In this document: piece by piece, positions 16,310 through 23,730 of the stretch
How the letters are laid out: every line of letters begins with the position of its first letter
Position numbering within the stretch: the stretch's first letter is position 1
Assembly: GCA_029779375.1 (NCBI GenBank)
Contig: JAKPAR010000297.1
Coordinates: 1 to 23,730 of the forward strand
DNA from: Bacillota bacterium
GTDB lineage: Bacteria > Bacillota > Clostridia > Tissierellales > Sporanaerobacteraceae
Reading direction: 5' to 3'
Length of the DNA: 23,730 nucleotides
Made by a program: the position numbers and the translations under genes
Notes under the pieces: model-generated
What the model was told of the DNA's origin: nothing
Databases searched by the model: none
The model's input: only the letters and a program-made list of their open reading frames with translations

Positions 16310-18892
16310 ATGAATATTGAAAAGTTTACTCAAAAAAGTCAAGAAGCTATACAAAGATCTCAAGAATTAGCTATAAAATATGAAAATCCACAAGTAGATG
16401 ATTTACATTTGTTTTTAGCTCTCATGGAGGATGATGAAGGACTTATTCCAAAACTCATAAACTTGATGGGAGAAAAGAGTGAATTAGTTAGAAATGATGT
16501 GGAAAGGGAAGTAGAAAGGCTTCCTAAACAATTGGGAGGAGGTTCTCTTTACAATAGCAGAACATATACAAAGATACTTTTAAAAGCTGAAGATGAAGCT
16601 AAAAAAATGAATGATGAATATATAGGAGTTGAACATTTATTTATAGCATTGTTAAAAGAAAGGGGAATACCTTCTGAAAGAATACTACAAAAACATAATA
16701 TAAATCTTGAAAGATTTATGGATGTTTTAAGAAAGGTGAGAGGAAATCAAAATATAAATTCTGACAATCCAGAAGGCACCTACAATGTACTAAAAAAATA
16801 TGGACGAGATTTAGTGGATGAGGCAAGAAGTGGAAAGCTTGATCCAGTTATAGGAAGAGATGAGGAGATACGAAATGTCATAAGAATTCTTTCTAGAAGA
16901 ACTAAAAACAATCCAGTTCTTATAGGAGAACCAGGAGTTGGTAAAACAGCTATAGTAGAAGGTCTTGCTCAGAGAATAGTTAATGGAGATGTTCCAGAAG
17001 GACTAAAGGATAAGACAATATTTTCACTAGATATGGGAGCATTGATAGCCGGAGCAAAGTTTAGAGGTGAATTTGAAGAAAGACTTAAAGCAGTTTTAAA
17101 GGAAATAGAGAAATCCGATGGACGTATAATCATGTTTATAGATGAAATTCACAATATAGTAGGAGCAGGAAAGGCAGAAGGAGCTATGGATGCTTCAAAT
17201 CTATTGAAGCCAATGCTTGCAAGAGGAGAGCTTCACTGTATAGGAGCTACTACATTGGATGAGTATAGACAATATATTGAGAAAGATCCAGCACTAGAGA
17301 GAAGATTTCAAAAAGTATTAGTTAGCGAACCAGATGTAGAAGATACTATTGCTATACTCAGGGGATTAAAGGAAAAATATGAAATTCATCATGGTATTCG
17401 TATTTCAGATAGTGCTGTTATAGCTTGTGCTACTCTTTCAGATAGATATATAAGCGATAGATTTTTGCCAGATAAAGCTATAGATTTAATGGATGAAGCT
17501 TCTGCTATGATGAGGACAGAAATAGATAGTATGCCTGTAGAACTAGATGAAATAAGGCGAAAAATCATGCAACTTGAAATTGAAAGGGAAGCCCTAAAGA
17601 AAGAAACTGATGAAGCATCTGCAAAAAGACTTGAAAAGTTAGAAAAAGAATTGTCAGAATTAAGAGAAAGATATGAGCTAAAAAAGGCTAAATGGGAAGA
17701 GGAAAAGAAGAATATAAGAAGAGTAAAAGAAATAAAAGAAGAGATAGATTTTACTAAACATGAAATAGAAGAAGCAGAAAGAAGATATGATTTGGAAAAA
17801 TTGTCACAGCTTAAATATGGAAAGCTTCCAGAACTCATGAAAAAACTAGAAGAAGCAAAGGCTCTAAATGAAGGCCAAGACAGAATGCTCAAGGAAGAAG
17901 TCACAGAAGAAGAAATAGCTGAAGTAGTATCAAAATGGACAGGTATACCAGTGACTAAGCTTGTAGAAAGTGAAAGAGAAAAACTTCTTCATTTAGATGA
18001 AATACTTCACAAGAGAGTCATAGGTCAAGATGAAGCAGTTCAAAGTGTAGTGAATGCAGTCATCAGAGCAAGGGCTGGACTTAAATCTCTAAATAGACCT
18101 GTTGGTTCTTTTATATTTCTAGGACCTACAGGAGTTGGGAAAACTGAATTGGCTAAAACTTTGACAGAAGCCTTATTTGATGATGAAAGAAATATGATAC
18201 GAATAGATATGTCTGAATATATGGAGAAATTTTCAGTATCTAGACTTATTGGAGCACCACCAGGATATGTAGGATATGATGAAGGAGGACAACTTACAGA
18301 AGCTGTAAGAAGAAAGCCTTATTCTGTAATATTATTTGATGAAATAGAAAAGGCTCATCCAGATGTATTTAATATTTTACTTCAAGTACTAGATGATGGA
18401 AGACTTACAGATAACCAGGGAAGAACTGTAGATTTTAAAAACACAGTTATTATTATGACATCTAACTTAGGATCTTCTTATCTACTAGATGGTGTAGAAG
18501 AAGATGGCACTATAAGCGAAGCTGCAAGAGAAAGAGTCATGGAAGAAATGAGAAGAACTTTTAAGCCAGAATTTTTGAATCGTATAGATGAAATAGTCAT
18601 GTTTAAACCACTTAAGAAAGAAGAAGTATTCCGCATTATAGATTTACAAATTGAGGATATCAAATCCAAACTTGAAGATAGGGAAATATCTATAGTTCTT
18701 ACAGATAAAGCTAAAGAATTTGTTTTAGATAGAGCTTACTCAATTCAATATGGAGCAAGACCAGTAAAGAGATTTCTTCAAAGAGAGATAGAAACTCAAC
18801 TTGGAAAGCTACTCATAAGTGGAAAAGTTAAAGACAAAGACAATGTAGTGATAGATGTAGAAAATGGAAGTTTAAGTTTCAAAGTGGAATAA
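16310..18892 (+). CDS. clpB: ATP-dependent disaggregase ClpB
   Basis: ClpB is a hexameric AAA+ machine that, with DnaK and a J-protein, pulls proteins out of aggregates. The 860-residue length is typical. Domains: Clp N-terminal repeats (1-145), first nucleotide domain with GEPGVGKT (Lys212) and FIDEIHN, the coiled-coil M domain (about 405-530) that distinguishes ClpB from ClpC/ClpA, and second nucleotide domain with GPTGVGKT (Lys611) and FDEIEKA, then the C-terminal D2-small domain. The pore loop [13 protein letters not shown] and the second GYVGYDEGG are present. There is no IGF-type ClpP-docking loop, as expected. The start is ATG after AGGGGGGAA. It is cotranscribed with the J-protein gene under a CtsR box. 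Confidence 0.97.
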   Translation: MNIEKFTQKSQEAIQRSQELAIKYENPQVDDLHLFLALMEDDEGLIPKLINLMGEKSELVRNDVEREVERLPKQLGGGSLYNSRTYTKILLKAEDEAKKMNDEYIGVEHLFIALLKERGIPSERILQKHNINLERFMDVLRKVRGNQNINSDNPEGTYNVLKKYGRDLVDEARSGKLDPVIGRDEEIRNVIRILSRRTKNNPVLIGEPGVGKTAIVEGLAQRIVNGDVPEGLKDKTIFSLDMGALIAGAKFRGEFEERLKAVLKEIEKSDGRIIMFIDEIHNIVGAGKAEGAMDASNLLKPMLARGELHCIGATTLDEYRQYIEKDPALERRFQKVLVSEPDVEDTIAILRGLKEKYEIHHGIRISDSAVIACATLSDRYISDRFLPDKAIDLMDEASAMMRTEIDSMPVELDEIRRKIMQLEIEREALKKETDEASAKRLEKLEKELSELRERYELKKAKWEEEKKNIRRVKEIKEEIDFTKHEIEEAERRYDLEKLSQLKYGKLPELMKKLEEAKALNEGQDRMLKEEVTEEEIAEVVSKWTGIPVTKLVESEREKLLHLDEILHKRVIGQDEAVQSVVNAVIRARAGLKSLNRPVGSFIFLGPTGVGKTELAKTLTEALFDDERNMIRIDMSEYMEKFSVSRLIGAPPGYVGYDEGGQLTEAVRRKPYSVILFDEIEKAHPDVFNILLQVLDDGRLTDNQGRTVDFKNTVIIMTSNLGSSYLLDGVEEDGTISEAARERVMEEMRRTFKPEFLNRIDEIVMFKPLKKEEVFRIIDLQIEDIKSKLEDREISIVLTDKAKEFVLDRAYSIQYGARPVKRFLQREIETQLGKLLISGKVKDKDNVVIDVENGSLSFKVE

Positions 18893-18900
18893 AGACAAAA

Positions 18901-18936
18901 TAAAAGTCCCTAGTTTTTAAAACTAGGGACTTTTAT
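18901..18936. terminator. Bidirectional terminator between clpB and the ABC1-kinase gene
   Basis: A long near-perfect stem (AAAAGTCCCTAGTTT from 18902 with its complement ending at 18934) and T/A-rich flanks; the minus-strand stop codon follows directly on the other side. Confidence 0.92.
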
Positions 18937-20517
18937 TTACAATTTTCCTGATTGCAATATAGATATGAGGAGCCAAAATCCTGCTACTGCAGCTCCCAAA
19001 TATCCAGTTATGCCTATGATAGATATGCCATGAATTTTGGGCCCTATATTGGCATTTAAAACTATTGAAGAGCTAACAACTAGTCCTACTACTACCATAC
19101 CAAATATCAATCTATTGACCATTTTGTTTAACTCATTTATGCTTTCTTCTGTTTTTTTAAATTCCAATTGGAGCTTTATTTTTCCATTTAATGCTTGATT
19201 GACTAAATCTAGCACTTTGACAGATAATTTCATATTTGCTCTAATTGATATATATAGTTTTTCTAGTACATCCATTATATTTAAATTTTTAATAGTTTCA
19301 TTGGCAAGACGATTTTTCATATATGGTAGAGCCACATCCATAATATTTATTTCTGTATCCAATTTAGCTATGACACCTTGAATAGTCAATAGACCTTTTA
19401 GCAACAAGGTTATATCTTTGGGCATGTGTATATTGTTGTTTTTGCATACTTTAAATACTTCTTCCATTATTTGAGGTATGTCAAAGTCATATAGAGATTC
19501 TTCGATGTATTGATCATACATTATTTCAATATCTCTATACAATTGCCTACCATTTACATCTCCTCTTTTTTGCCCAATTTTTAAAACTGCTCTAGTCATT
19601 TGATTTACATCTCTATCGACTACTGCTTCTAGCAATTCATTGAACTTTTTTCTCATATTGTTGTCTAGTTGTCCCATAAGTCCAAAATCAATATAGGCAA
19701 TTTTATTTTCATGAATAAGAATATTTCCAGGATGAGGATCCGCATGGAAAAAGCCATCTTCAAATATTTGTTTAAAATAATTGTAAATTAGTTTAGTAGC
19801 TATGTCTTTTAAATCATAACCTTCTTCTTGCAAAGTAGTCATATTGTCAATTTTTATTCCATCTATATAGTCCATTACAATTACTTTATCAGTACAATAT
19901 TTGCTGTATACTTTTGGGCACAATATGAAGTTTATATTTTCATTGTTTTCACAAAACTTTTCAATATTTTTCATTTCATTTTCGAAGTCTAATTCTTTTT
20001 CAGTGGCATTTGAAAGTTCTTCCACTACTTCTCTAGCATCCATGGCACTTCCAGTAGGAGTAAGGTTGATAAATGGAGCTAGTTTTTTAAGTATAGCTAT
20101 ATCTGCCATCATCTTTTCTTCTACAAGTGGTCTTTGAACTTTGACTACAACTTTTTCTCCGGTTTTTAGCATAGCAAAATGAACTTGGGCTAATGAAGCA
20201 GAGGCTATAGGTTCTTCTTCAAAATATAAAAAGATTTCTTCTAGTGGTTTTCCCAATTCATTTTCTACAACATTTTTTACAATATTGTATTCTTCAGGTT
20301 TTACATCGTCTTGCAATTTTTGAAGTTCCAAAATATATTCATTGGGAAAGATATCCGGTCTTGTAGAGAGTATTTGACCAATTTTGATGAAAGTAGGTCC
20401 CAATTCTTCCAAAGTAAGACGAAATTCTCTTGGGTCACTTACACCTTTTTTGAGTCCATGCTTTATGGACACAGAAGCTATTTCTTTAAATCTTTTTTTA
20501 GTATAATTTGTATCCAT
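18937..20517 (-). CDS. ABC1/AarF/UbiB-family atypical kinase
   Basis: These atypical protein-kinase-like ATPases support isoprenoid-lipid metabolism (ubiquinone in Proteobacteria); the substrate in Gram-positive anaerobes is unknown. The 526-residue product has the family KxGQ motif (KIGQ, residues 45-48), the Ala-rich loop as ASASLAQVH, the invariant VVKVQRP lysine, HADPHPGN and DFGLMG, and two C-terminal hydrophobic helices (about 465-485 and 500-522) that anchor it in the membrane. The ATG at 20517-20515 has no ribosome binding site next to it. The nearest AGGAGG (20566-20561 on this strand) is separated from it by a hairpin. It follows the phasin-like gene, a pairing I believe is common in Clostridia. 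Confidence 0.9.
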   Translation of the reverse strand: MDTNYTKKRFKEIASVSIKHGLKKGVSDPREFRLTLEELGPTFIKIGQILSTRPDIFPNEYILELQKLQDDVKPEEYNIVKNVVENELGKPLEEIFLYFEEEPIASASLAQVHFAMLKTGEKVVVKVQRPLVEEKMMADIAILKKLAPFINLTPTGSAMDAREVVEELSNATEKELDFENEMKNIEKFCENNENINFILCPKVYSKYCTDKVIVMDYIDGIKIDNMTTLQEEGYDLKDIATKLIYNYFKQIFEDGFFHADPHPGNILIHENKIAYIDFGLMGQLDNNMRKKFNELLEAVVDRDVNQMTRAVLKIGQKRGDVNGRQLYRDIEIMYDQYIEESLYDFDIPQIMEEVFKVCKNNNIHMPKDITLLLKGLLTIQGVIAKLDTEINIMDVALPYMKNRLANETIKNLNIMDVLEKLYISIRANMKLSVKVLDLVNQALNGKIKLQLEFKKTEESINELNKMVNRLIFGMVVVGLVVSSSIVLNANIGPKIHGISIIGITGYLGAAVAGFWLLISILQSGKL

Positions 20518-20566
20518 ATTGTTTAAAAAATACCTTGATATTGTATATCAAGGTATTTTTCCTCCT
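20518..20566 (-). promoter_or_regulatory. Shine-Dalgarno, hairpin, start-codon arrangement before the kinase gene
   Basis: On the minus strand AGGAGG (20566-20561) is followed immediately by a perfect 15-bp hairpin (20560-20546 with 20540-20526, loop of 5 nt, TACCTTGATA core with A/T ends), then 8 nt (TAAACAAT), then the ATG at 20517. If folded, the hairpin brings AGGAGG to a normal 8-nt distance; unfolded the distance is 43 nt. The stem followed by a T-run is also a terminator-like shape, so it may also reduce transcription from the upstream gene. Confidence 0.65.
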
Positions 20567-20573
20567 ATGCTAA

Positions 20574-20867
20574 TTATTTTTTTTCTAAATTATCAATTCT
20601 AGTTTTTAATTCATCAATATCAGCTTTTGTAGGTAAGTTTAATTCTTGCAAAACACTCTTTAGAGTTTCAGCATCTACATTTTGAGATTTTTTTTCAGAT
20701 TCTTGAGATTTTACTACTCTTTTTAGTTCTTCATTTAACTCTTTCCCTTGATTTACAGTTAGTTCTCCTTTTTTAACTAGAGTATCAATCATTTCATTAG
20801 CTTTTTCATAAGTAAGAGCCATACTGCCTATTCCTGCCAATAGCAAAGTTTTTAAATTTGTATCCAT
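20574..20867 (-). CDS. Phasin-like coiled-coil protein
   Basis: This 97-residue protein has a hydrophobic N-terminal helix (LKTLLLAGIGSMAL), a linker helix with TLVKKGELTVNQGKELNEEL and a charged C-terminal coiled coil (LPTKADIDELKTRIDNLEKK). The layout resembles the small phasin/PhaF-like proteins often annotated as polyhydroxyalkanoate-synthesis regulators, but no polymer-synthesis gene is near, so that function is doubtful. A frame opens at 20888, but its first codons contain the ribosome binding site (a run of seven G at about 20880), which fits the ATG at 20867. The ABC1 kinase follows; the two probably form an operon, possibly with yaaR upstream. Confidence 0.78.
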   Translation of the reverse strand: MDTNLKTLLLAGIGSMALTYEKANEMIDTLVKKGELTVNQGKELNEELKRVVKSQESEKKSQNVDAETLKSVLQELNLPTKADIDELKTRIDNLEKK

Positions 20868-20903
20868 TGTTTTCCCCCCCAATTTCAATTAGAATTTAAT
20901 TTA

Positions 20904-20931
20904 ATCATAGCATACAATACAGTTTCGTCAA
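20904..20931 (-). promoter_or_regulatory. Probable sigma-A promoter of the phasin-like gene
   Basis: On the minus strand TTGACG (20931-20926), a 16-nt spacer and TATGAT (20909-20904). It starts just after the yaaR stop codon, so the phasin-kinase pair can be transcribed on its own. Confidence 0.65.
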
Positions 20932-20935
20932 CATT

Positions 20936-21385
20936 TTAAGTAAGAATATCTAAAAGCAAACCTTTTATACTGTCTAGTTTCTTTAAGATTTTTAGTCTGT
21001 TTCCTTCTATATCTAGAAAATCTTTAGTTAGTTCGTCTAGTTCACTATCTACTTGTTTCACTATAGAATATACCCTGTGGCGACCTCTTCTATCCAAAGA
21101 ATTTTCTTTATAGAATACATGAGAATTGTTAACGGAAACATTTAAAAATTCTTTTACAAGTTTTTTGTATTCAACTAAATCTTCAATAAATAGTCTATCT
21201 TGAATTTTTGTAGTTTGAGTTTCTATTTTGTCAAATAGAATTTTTAATTCTTCTCTTATTTGTTCTTGCTGAATATTTTCTAATTTTTCTTTAAATGTAG
21301 TATTTACAACATTTTTATTGTTGTTTTCTATTTTTTCTACTCTAGAGATATTATTGTTCGTATTTATAGAATCTATTCTAACCAA
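20936..21385 (-). CDS. YaaR family (DUF327) protein
   Basis: DUF327/YaaR proteins are small helical proteins of unknown biochemical role in Firmicutes. The product matches the pattern: a low-complexity Asn-rich start (about residues 8-30), KIQDRLFIEDLVEYKKLVKEFL, RRGRHRVYSIVKQVDSELDELTKDFL, and the typical end KILKKLDSIKGLLLDILT. A GTG at 21394 would be only 1 nt from the AAGGAG, so I favour the TTG at 21385 (149 residues, 10-nt spacing). A GCCGATAA element (21425-21418 on this strand) upstream resembles a SigD -10. It is divergent from the large helical gene, and no terminator separates it from the phasin-like gene. Confidence 0.82.
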   Translation of the reverse strand: MVRIDSINTNNNISRVEKIENNNKNVVNTTFKEKLENIQQEQIREELKILFDKIETQTTKIQDRLFIEDLVEYKKLVKEFLNVSVNNSHVFYKENSLDRRGRHRVYSIVKQVDSELDELTKDFLDIEGNRLKILKKLDSIKGLLLDILT

Positions 21386-21417
21386 AGAGATCACTCTCCT
21401 TCATTTTCTATTATATA

Positions 21418-21425
21418 TTATCGGC
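21418..21425 (-). promoter_or_regulatory. GCCGATAA, possible SigD -10 for yaaR
   Basis: Read on the minus strand, GCCGATAA is within one base of the flagellar-sigma -10 consensus GCCGATAT. No TAAA is found 14-16 nt upstream (TTTT there), so it is weak. A TATAAT lies just downstream (21416-21411) and may instead serve sigma A. Confidence 0.3.
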
Positions 21426-21454
21426 AGGAAATTAGAAATAAAAAGTGCAATATT

Positions 21455-21481
21455 TAAAGAAAATTTACTATTGGACGATAA
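21455..21481 (+). promoter_or_regulatory. SigD-like (flagellar sigma) promoter of the large helical gene
   Basis: TAAA (21455-21458), a 15-nt spacer and GACGATAA (21474-21481) differ from the TAAA-N15-GCCGATAA pattern at one position. It is about 30 nt upstream of the ATG, at the distance expected for a short leader. Confidence 0.55.
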
Positions 21482-21512
21482 AAGTAATAGAAAAAAGATA
21501 AGGATGGTATAT

Positions 21513-23666
21513 ATGAACTCAATAGGAATTGTAGGAAAAGAAAAATTAATAGATGCTTATTGCTTAAAGCCTACATTATTTTTTGGTGTAGAAGGAAAAT
21601 TGATAGAATGCCAAGGGAAAAATGTAAAAATAGAGTCTCAAGTTGGAGGTAAAGTAGTTAACTATACATTGAAGTTAAAGGAAGAATTAGAAGAGGAAAT
21701 TGGCGAAGATGTAAAAATAGACAAAGAAAATATAGTATCCTTAAAGATTGAAGAAAAAAAAGAAGTAGAAGAAAAGGAGATTAGGAAGACTGAAGATTTT
21801 CTTGTCAAATTGGGGATAGAGCCTACAGCTGAAAATATAGAAATATGTCAAATTCTTTTGGAAAATGGTCTTCCCATTACATTGGACAATATCAAATCTT
21901 TTCAAATGAGCAAGGAATATTTAAATGAAATAATAGAGAAATTGGACTATGATTCCATTACAAAACTTATGAAAAAAGATATAGATTTAGGGGAAGCTAC
22001 ACTGCAAAAGGTGTATGAGTCCATAGATGAAATTGAACTTATGGATGAATTTTCTATTGTTAAATTTTTAGGATTAAAAAGAGATTTAAGCTATGAAGAG
22101 GCAGAAAAAATTTCTGTAGAAATTTACGGAAGAAAAATGGGAAAAGATATTTATGATAGTATCATAGCTCTTCATAGAGAAAAAATTGAAATAAACAAAG
22201 AAAATATAGAAAAGGTAAGAGAAATTGTCCAAAAACTTCATGATTTGAAAAATGTAGAAGATATAACTTTTATAAAAACTGTAAAAAATCATCTAACTGT
22301 CAATATAGAAAATTTGTACAAGATGAAGTATTCCTATGATGCATCAAAACTGAAAGAAAATTTAGTATCGGGTATATATGATGAATATTCAATAAAGGCA
22401 GAAACTACTCGTGAGGATATACTTTATATACTTGAAAATTTAGAACTTAAGGCTTCAGAAGAAAATATATCCTTGGTAGAAAAATTCATACTAAATGATA
22501 TGGATATAAACAAGGGAAATATTTCAGAAATACTTAATATGAAAGAGGCTTTATCCCAGTTGAGAAGCCTTTTAGATGAAGAAAGTGTTGCTAAACTTCT
22601 ATCTCATGATATAGACCCATTGAAAGAAGATATAAGAGAAATTGTGGATATTCTAAAAAAAGACGATTTATCTCAAAGAATAGATAAAAAAGACGAAAAA
22701 GTAGCTAAAATACTTGAAAAGATAGATTCATTGGGAAAAGTAAGAGATGAAGACTTGATATATCTTTTGAAAAAGAAAGAAGATTTTAAAATTGAGAAAT
22801 TAAAAGACATATCCACAGAAACAATCAACAAAAACAGTGGAAATCCTAACAAAATTGTGGATAAAATCATAAGAATATCAAATGTTATCAACAGTTTGGG
22901 CGAATTAAATCAAAACACCATAGCATTGGCTTCAAAAAAGTATTCAAGTATTAGTTTGAATAGCTTATACGAAAGTGAAATACAATTAAATAAAAACTAT
23001 ATTCCAGTAGAGCCTGTAGAAAAATCAATGGAAAGTTTCATAAGACAAGAATATATGAAGGCAAGAGAAAACTTATCTATAAATATAATCAAGGAAAGTA
23101 TATCAGATGGGGTAGAAGTAGAATATATGCCACTTACAGAACTTAATGAATATATAGATAAAAAGCTAAATAAGCATGAAGAAATCGAAAAGACATTGAA
23201 AGAAATAAAAGCATTGAGGGGAAAAGAATATGACTTGATTTCTTTGGCAATGAAAAATGGTATGGATATGTCTTTAAAGCAACTAACGGAGCTTAATTAT
23301 TTTAGGGAAAACAGCGTGGGATTGGGAAACGGTATTGAAAAACTCAAGAGTGAAAGAGAGCATATAAACAATGAAGAACTGAGACAAGCCATAAGTCAAG
23401 TTGAAGAAAAGGCAAAGGAAGTTTCTAGAAATATTAAAAATGGAGATGCAAAGATAAAAGGTGAATATAAAGAATTCATAAGGGGTCTAGAAAATTTGAC
23501 AAACTCTTTTGAATCAGGTGAAGACAGAGAAAAAAGAGAGAAATACAGGGAAATTGAGGAAAGCTTGAAACTTCAAAAGGCCTTATCTAAAGAAGATTTA
23601 ACTTTACAGTTTCCAATACTTATGGATGATAGCTTTGAGAATTTGCAAGTCATCATCAGGCAGTAA
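21513..23666 (+). CDS. Large repetitive helical protein, possibly DUF6240-like, function unknown
   Basis: The 717-residue product has a short N-terminal beta-rich part (residues 1-75, with KLIDAYCLKPTLFFGVEGKL), then about 630 residues of charged helices with recurring units of the type T/NxENIxxxxxLLxxGLxIxxxNI, for example PTAENIEICQILLENGLPIT, INKENIEKVREIVQKL and ASEENISLVEKFILNDMDIN. It has no signal peptide or membrane helix. The open frame extends upstream over yaaR, but the AAGGAT ribosome binding site at 21500 and the ATG at 21513 mark the start. A SigD-like promoter and the divergent YaaR gene suggest a link to motility or hook-length control; this is inference. The family name is from memory of the pattern and unsure. 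The frame stops at 23666 while another frame opens (see findings). Confidence 0.75.
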   Translation: MNSIGIVGKEKLIDAYCLKPTLFFGVEGKLIECQGKNVKIESQVGGKVVNYTLKLKEELEEEIGEDVKIDKENIVSLKIEEKKEVEEKEIRKTEDFLVKLGIEPTAENIEICQILLENGLPITLDNIKSFQMSKEYLNEIIEKLDYDSITKLMKKDIDLGEATLQKVYESIDEIELMDEFSIVKFLGLKRDLSYEEAEKISVEIYGRKMGKDIYDSIIALHREKIEINKENIEKVREIVQKLHDLKNVEDITFIKTVKNHLTVNIENLYKMKYSYDASKLKENLVSGIYDEYSIKAETTREDILYILENLELKASEENISLVEKFILNDMDINKGNISEILNMKEALSQLRSLLDEESVAKLLSHDIDPLKEDIREIVDILKKDDLSQRIDKKDEKVAKILEKIDSLGKVRDEDLIYLLKKKEDFKIEKLKDISTETINKNSGNPNKIVDKIIRISNVINSLGELNQNTIALASKKYSSISLNSLYESEIQLNKNYIPVEPVEKSMESFIRQEYMKARENLSINIIKESISDGVEVEYMPLTELNEYIDKKLNKHEEIEKTLKEIKALRGKEYDLISLAMKNGMDMSLKQLTELNYFRENSVGLGNGIEKLKSEREHINNEELRQAISQVEEKAKEVSRNIKNGDAKIKGEYKEFIRGLENLTNSFESGEDREKREKYREIEESLKLQKALSKEDLTLQFPILMDDSFENLQVIIRQ

Positions 23667-23730
23667 TTTTGAAGTTAAGAAGCAAGGCAATGTACTGCTA
23701 GTGCAAAGCGTTGAGGTTACTACAAATGTG
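23626..23730 (+). other. Open frame running off the window end; possible next gene or frameshifted continuation
   Basis: In the +1 frame relative to the large helical gene, an open stretch starts at an ATG at 23626, overlaps the last 41 bases of that gene and runs off the window edge (35 codons; ends NFEVKKQGNVLLVQSVEVTTNV when read from about residue 14). No good ribosome binding site precedes the ATG. It may be the continuation of the large protein after a one-base shift, or an overlapping new gene. Its codons (CTG, GTG, AGC) are a little unlike those of the genes before it. Confidence 0.3.

Noticed and set aside
17389..17904. Minus-strand 171-codon frame opposite the clpB M domain
   Set aside because: Serine- and phenylalanine-rich product typical of the reverse of Glu/Lys coiled-coil codons; a shadow.
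21318..21512. Upstream extension of the large helical gene over yaaR
   Set aside because: It would overlap the yaaR start region on the other strand and ignore the AAGGAT site at 21500 and the promoter at 21455-21481; the ATG at 21513 explains the signals.
1..23730. Search for CRISPR arrays, tRNA/rRNA genes, transposases and phage genes
   Set aside because: No regularly spaced repeats with spacers, no tRNA or rRNA signature stretches and no recombinase or transposase motifs were seen.

Overview
The window is AT-rich DNA with strong AAGGAGG-type ribosome binding sites, ATG/GTG/TTG starts and CtsR-, CsoR- and Fur-type operators. This points to a low-GC Gram-positive anaerobe of the Clostridia/Tissierellia kind. 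The V-type ATPase, ferrous-iron Feo system and a divergent gene pair with a flagellar-sigma-type promoter fit that; the species assignment is inference only. No rRNA, tRNA, insertion sequence, phage gene or CRISPR array was found.

Layout. (1) 1-3206, plus strand: the end of a V-type ATPase operon (A subunit cut by the window edge, then B and D) closed by a clear terminator. (2) 3339-6616, plus: a MoxR ATPase, a DUF58 protein and a membrane protein with a DUF4129-like tail, in a tight operon ending in a hairpin shared with the convergent gene. (3) 6638-8092, minus: nicotinate phosphoribosyltransferase with its own sigma-A promoter. (4) 8165-8477, minus: a region with no annotated gene but with a near-consensus promoter, repeats, a micro-ORF and a hairpin; a candidate small RNA or small-peptide locus. 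(5) 8564-11161, minus: feoA-feoB-feoC under a near-perfect Fur box. (6) 11343-12149, plus: a secreted protein with FG-GAP/VCBS-like motifs, preceded by three TTTGTAA repeats at exact 11-bp spacing. (7) 12199-12306, minus: a 35-residue single-helix membrane peptide gene. (8) 12381-15138, plus: copA-copZ-csoR copper export with a probable CsoR operator. (9) 15197-18892, plus: a zinc-finger-less DnaJ-type co-chaperone and the ClpB disaggregase under a CtsR box. (10) 18937-21385, minus: a YaaR-family protein, a phasin-like coiled-coil protein and an ABC1/UbiB kinase. (11) 21455-23666, plus: a large repetitive helical protein behind a SigD-like promoter, with a second reading frame opening at its end.

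How the parts work together. Metal handling is the central theme: Fur is expected to repress ferrous-iron uptake, and CsoR to repress copper efflux and chaperoning. The stress module pairs a J-protein with ClpB for rescue of aggregated protein.

The items most worth a second look are these. The only Shine-Dalgarno sequence of the UbiB-kinase gene is separated from its start codon by a perfect 15-bp hairpin that would bring the two to 8 nt. A 35-codon membrane peptide gene lies convergent with the secreted-protein gene. There is a possible small-RNA locus between feoC and pncB. An 11-bp-period operator array lies upstream of the secreted protein. Several listed starts (feoA, copA, copZ, dnaJ, the phasin-like gene, yaaR, the secreted protein) were moved inward because the longest open frame contains its own ribosome binding site.
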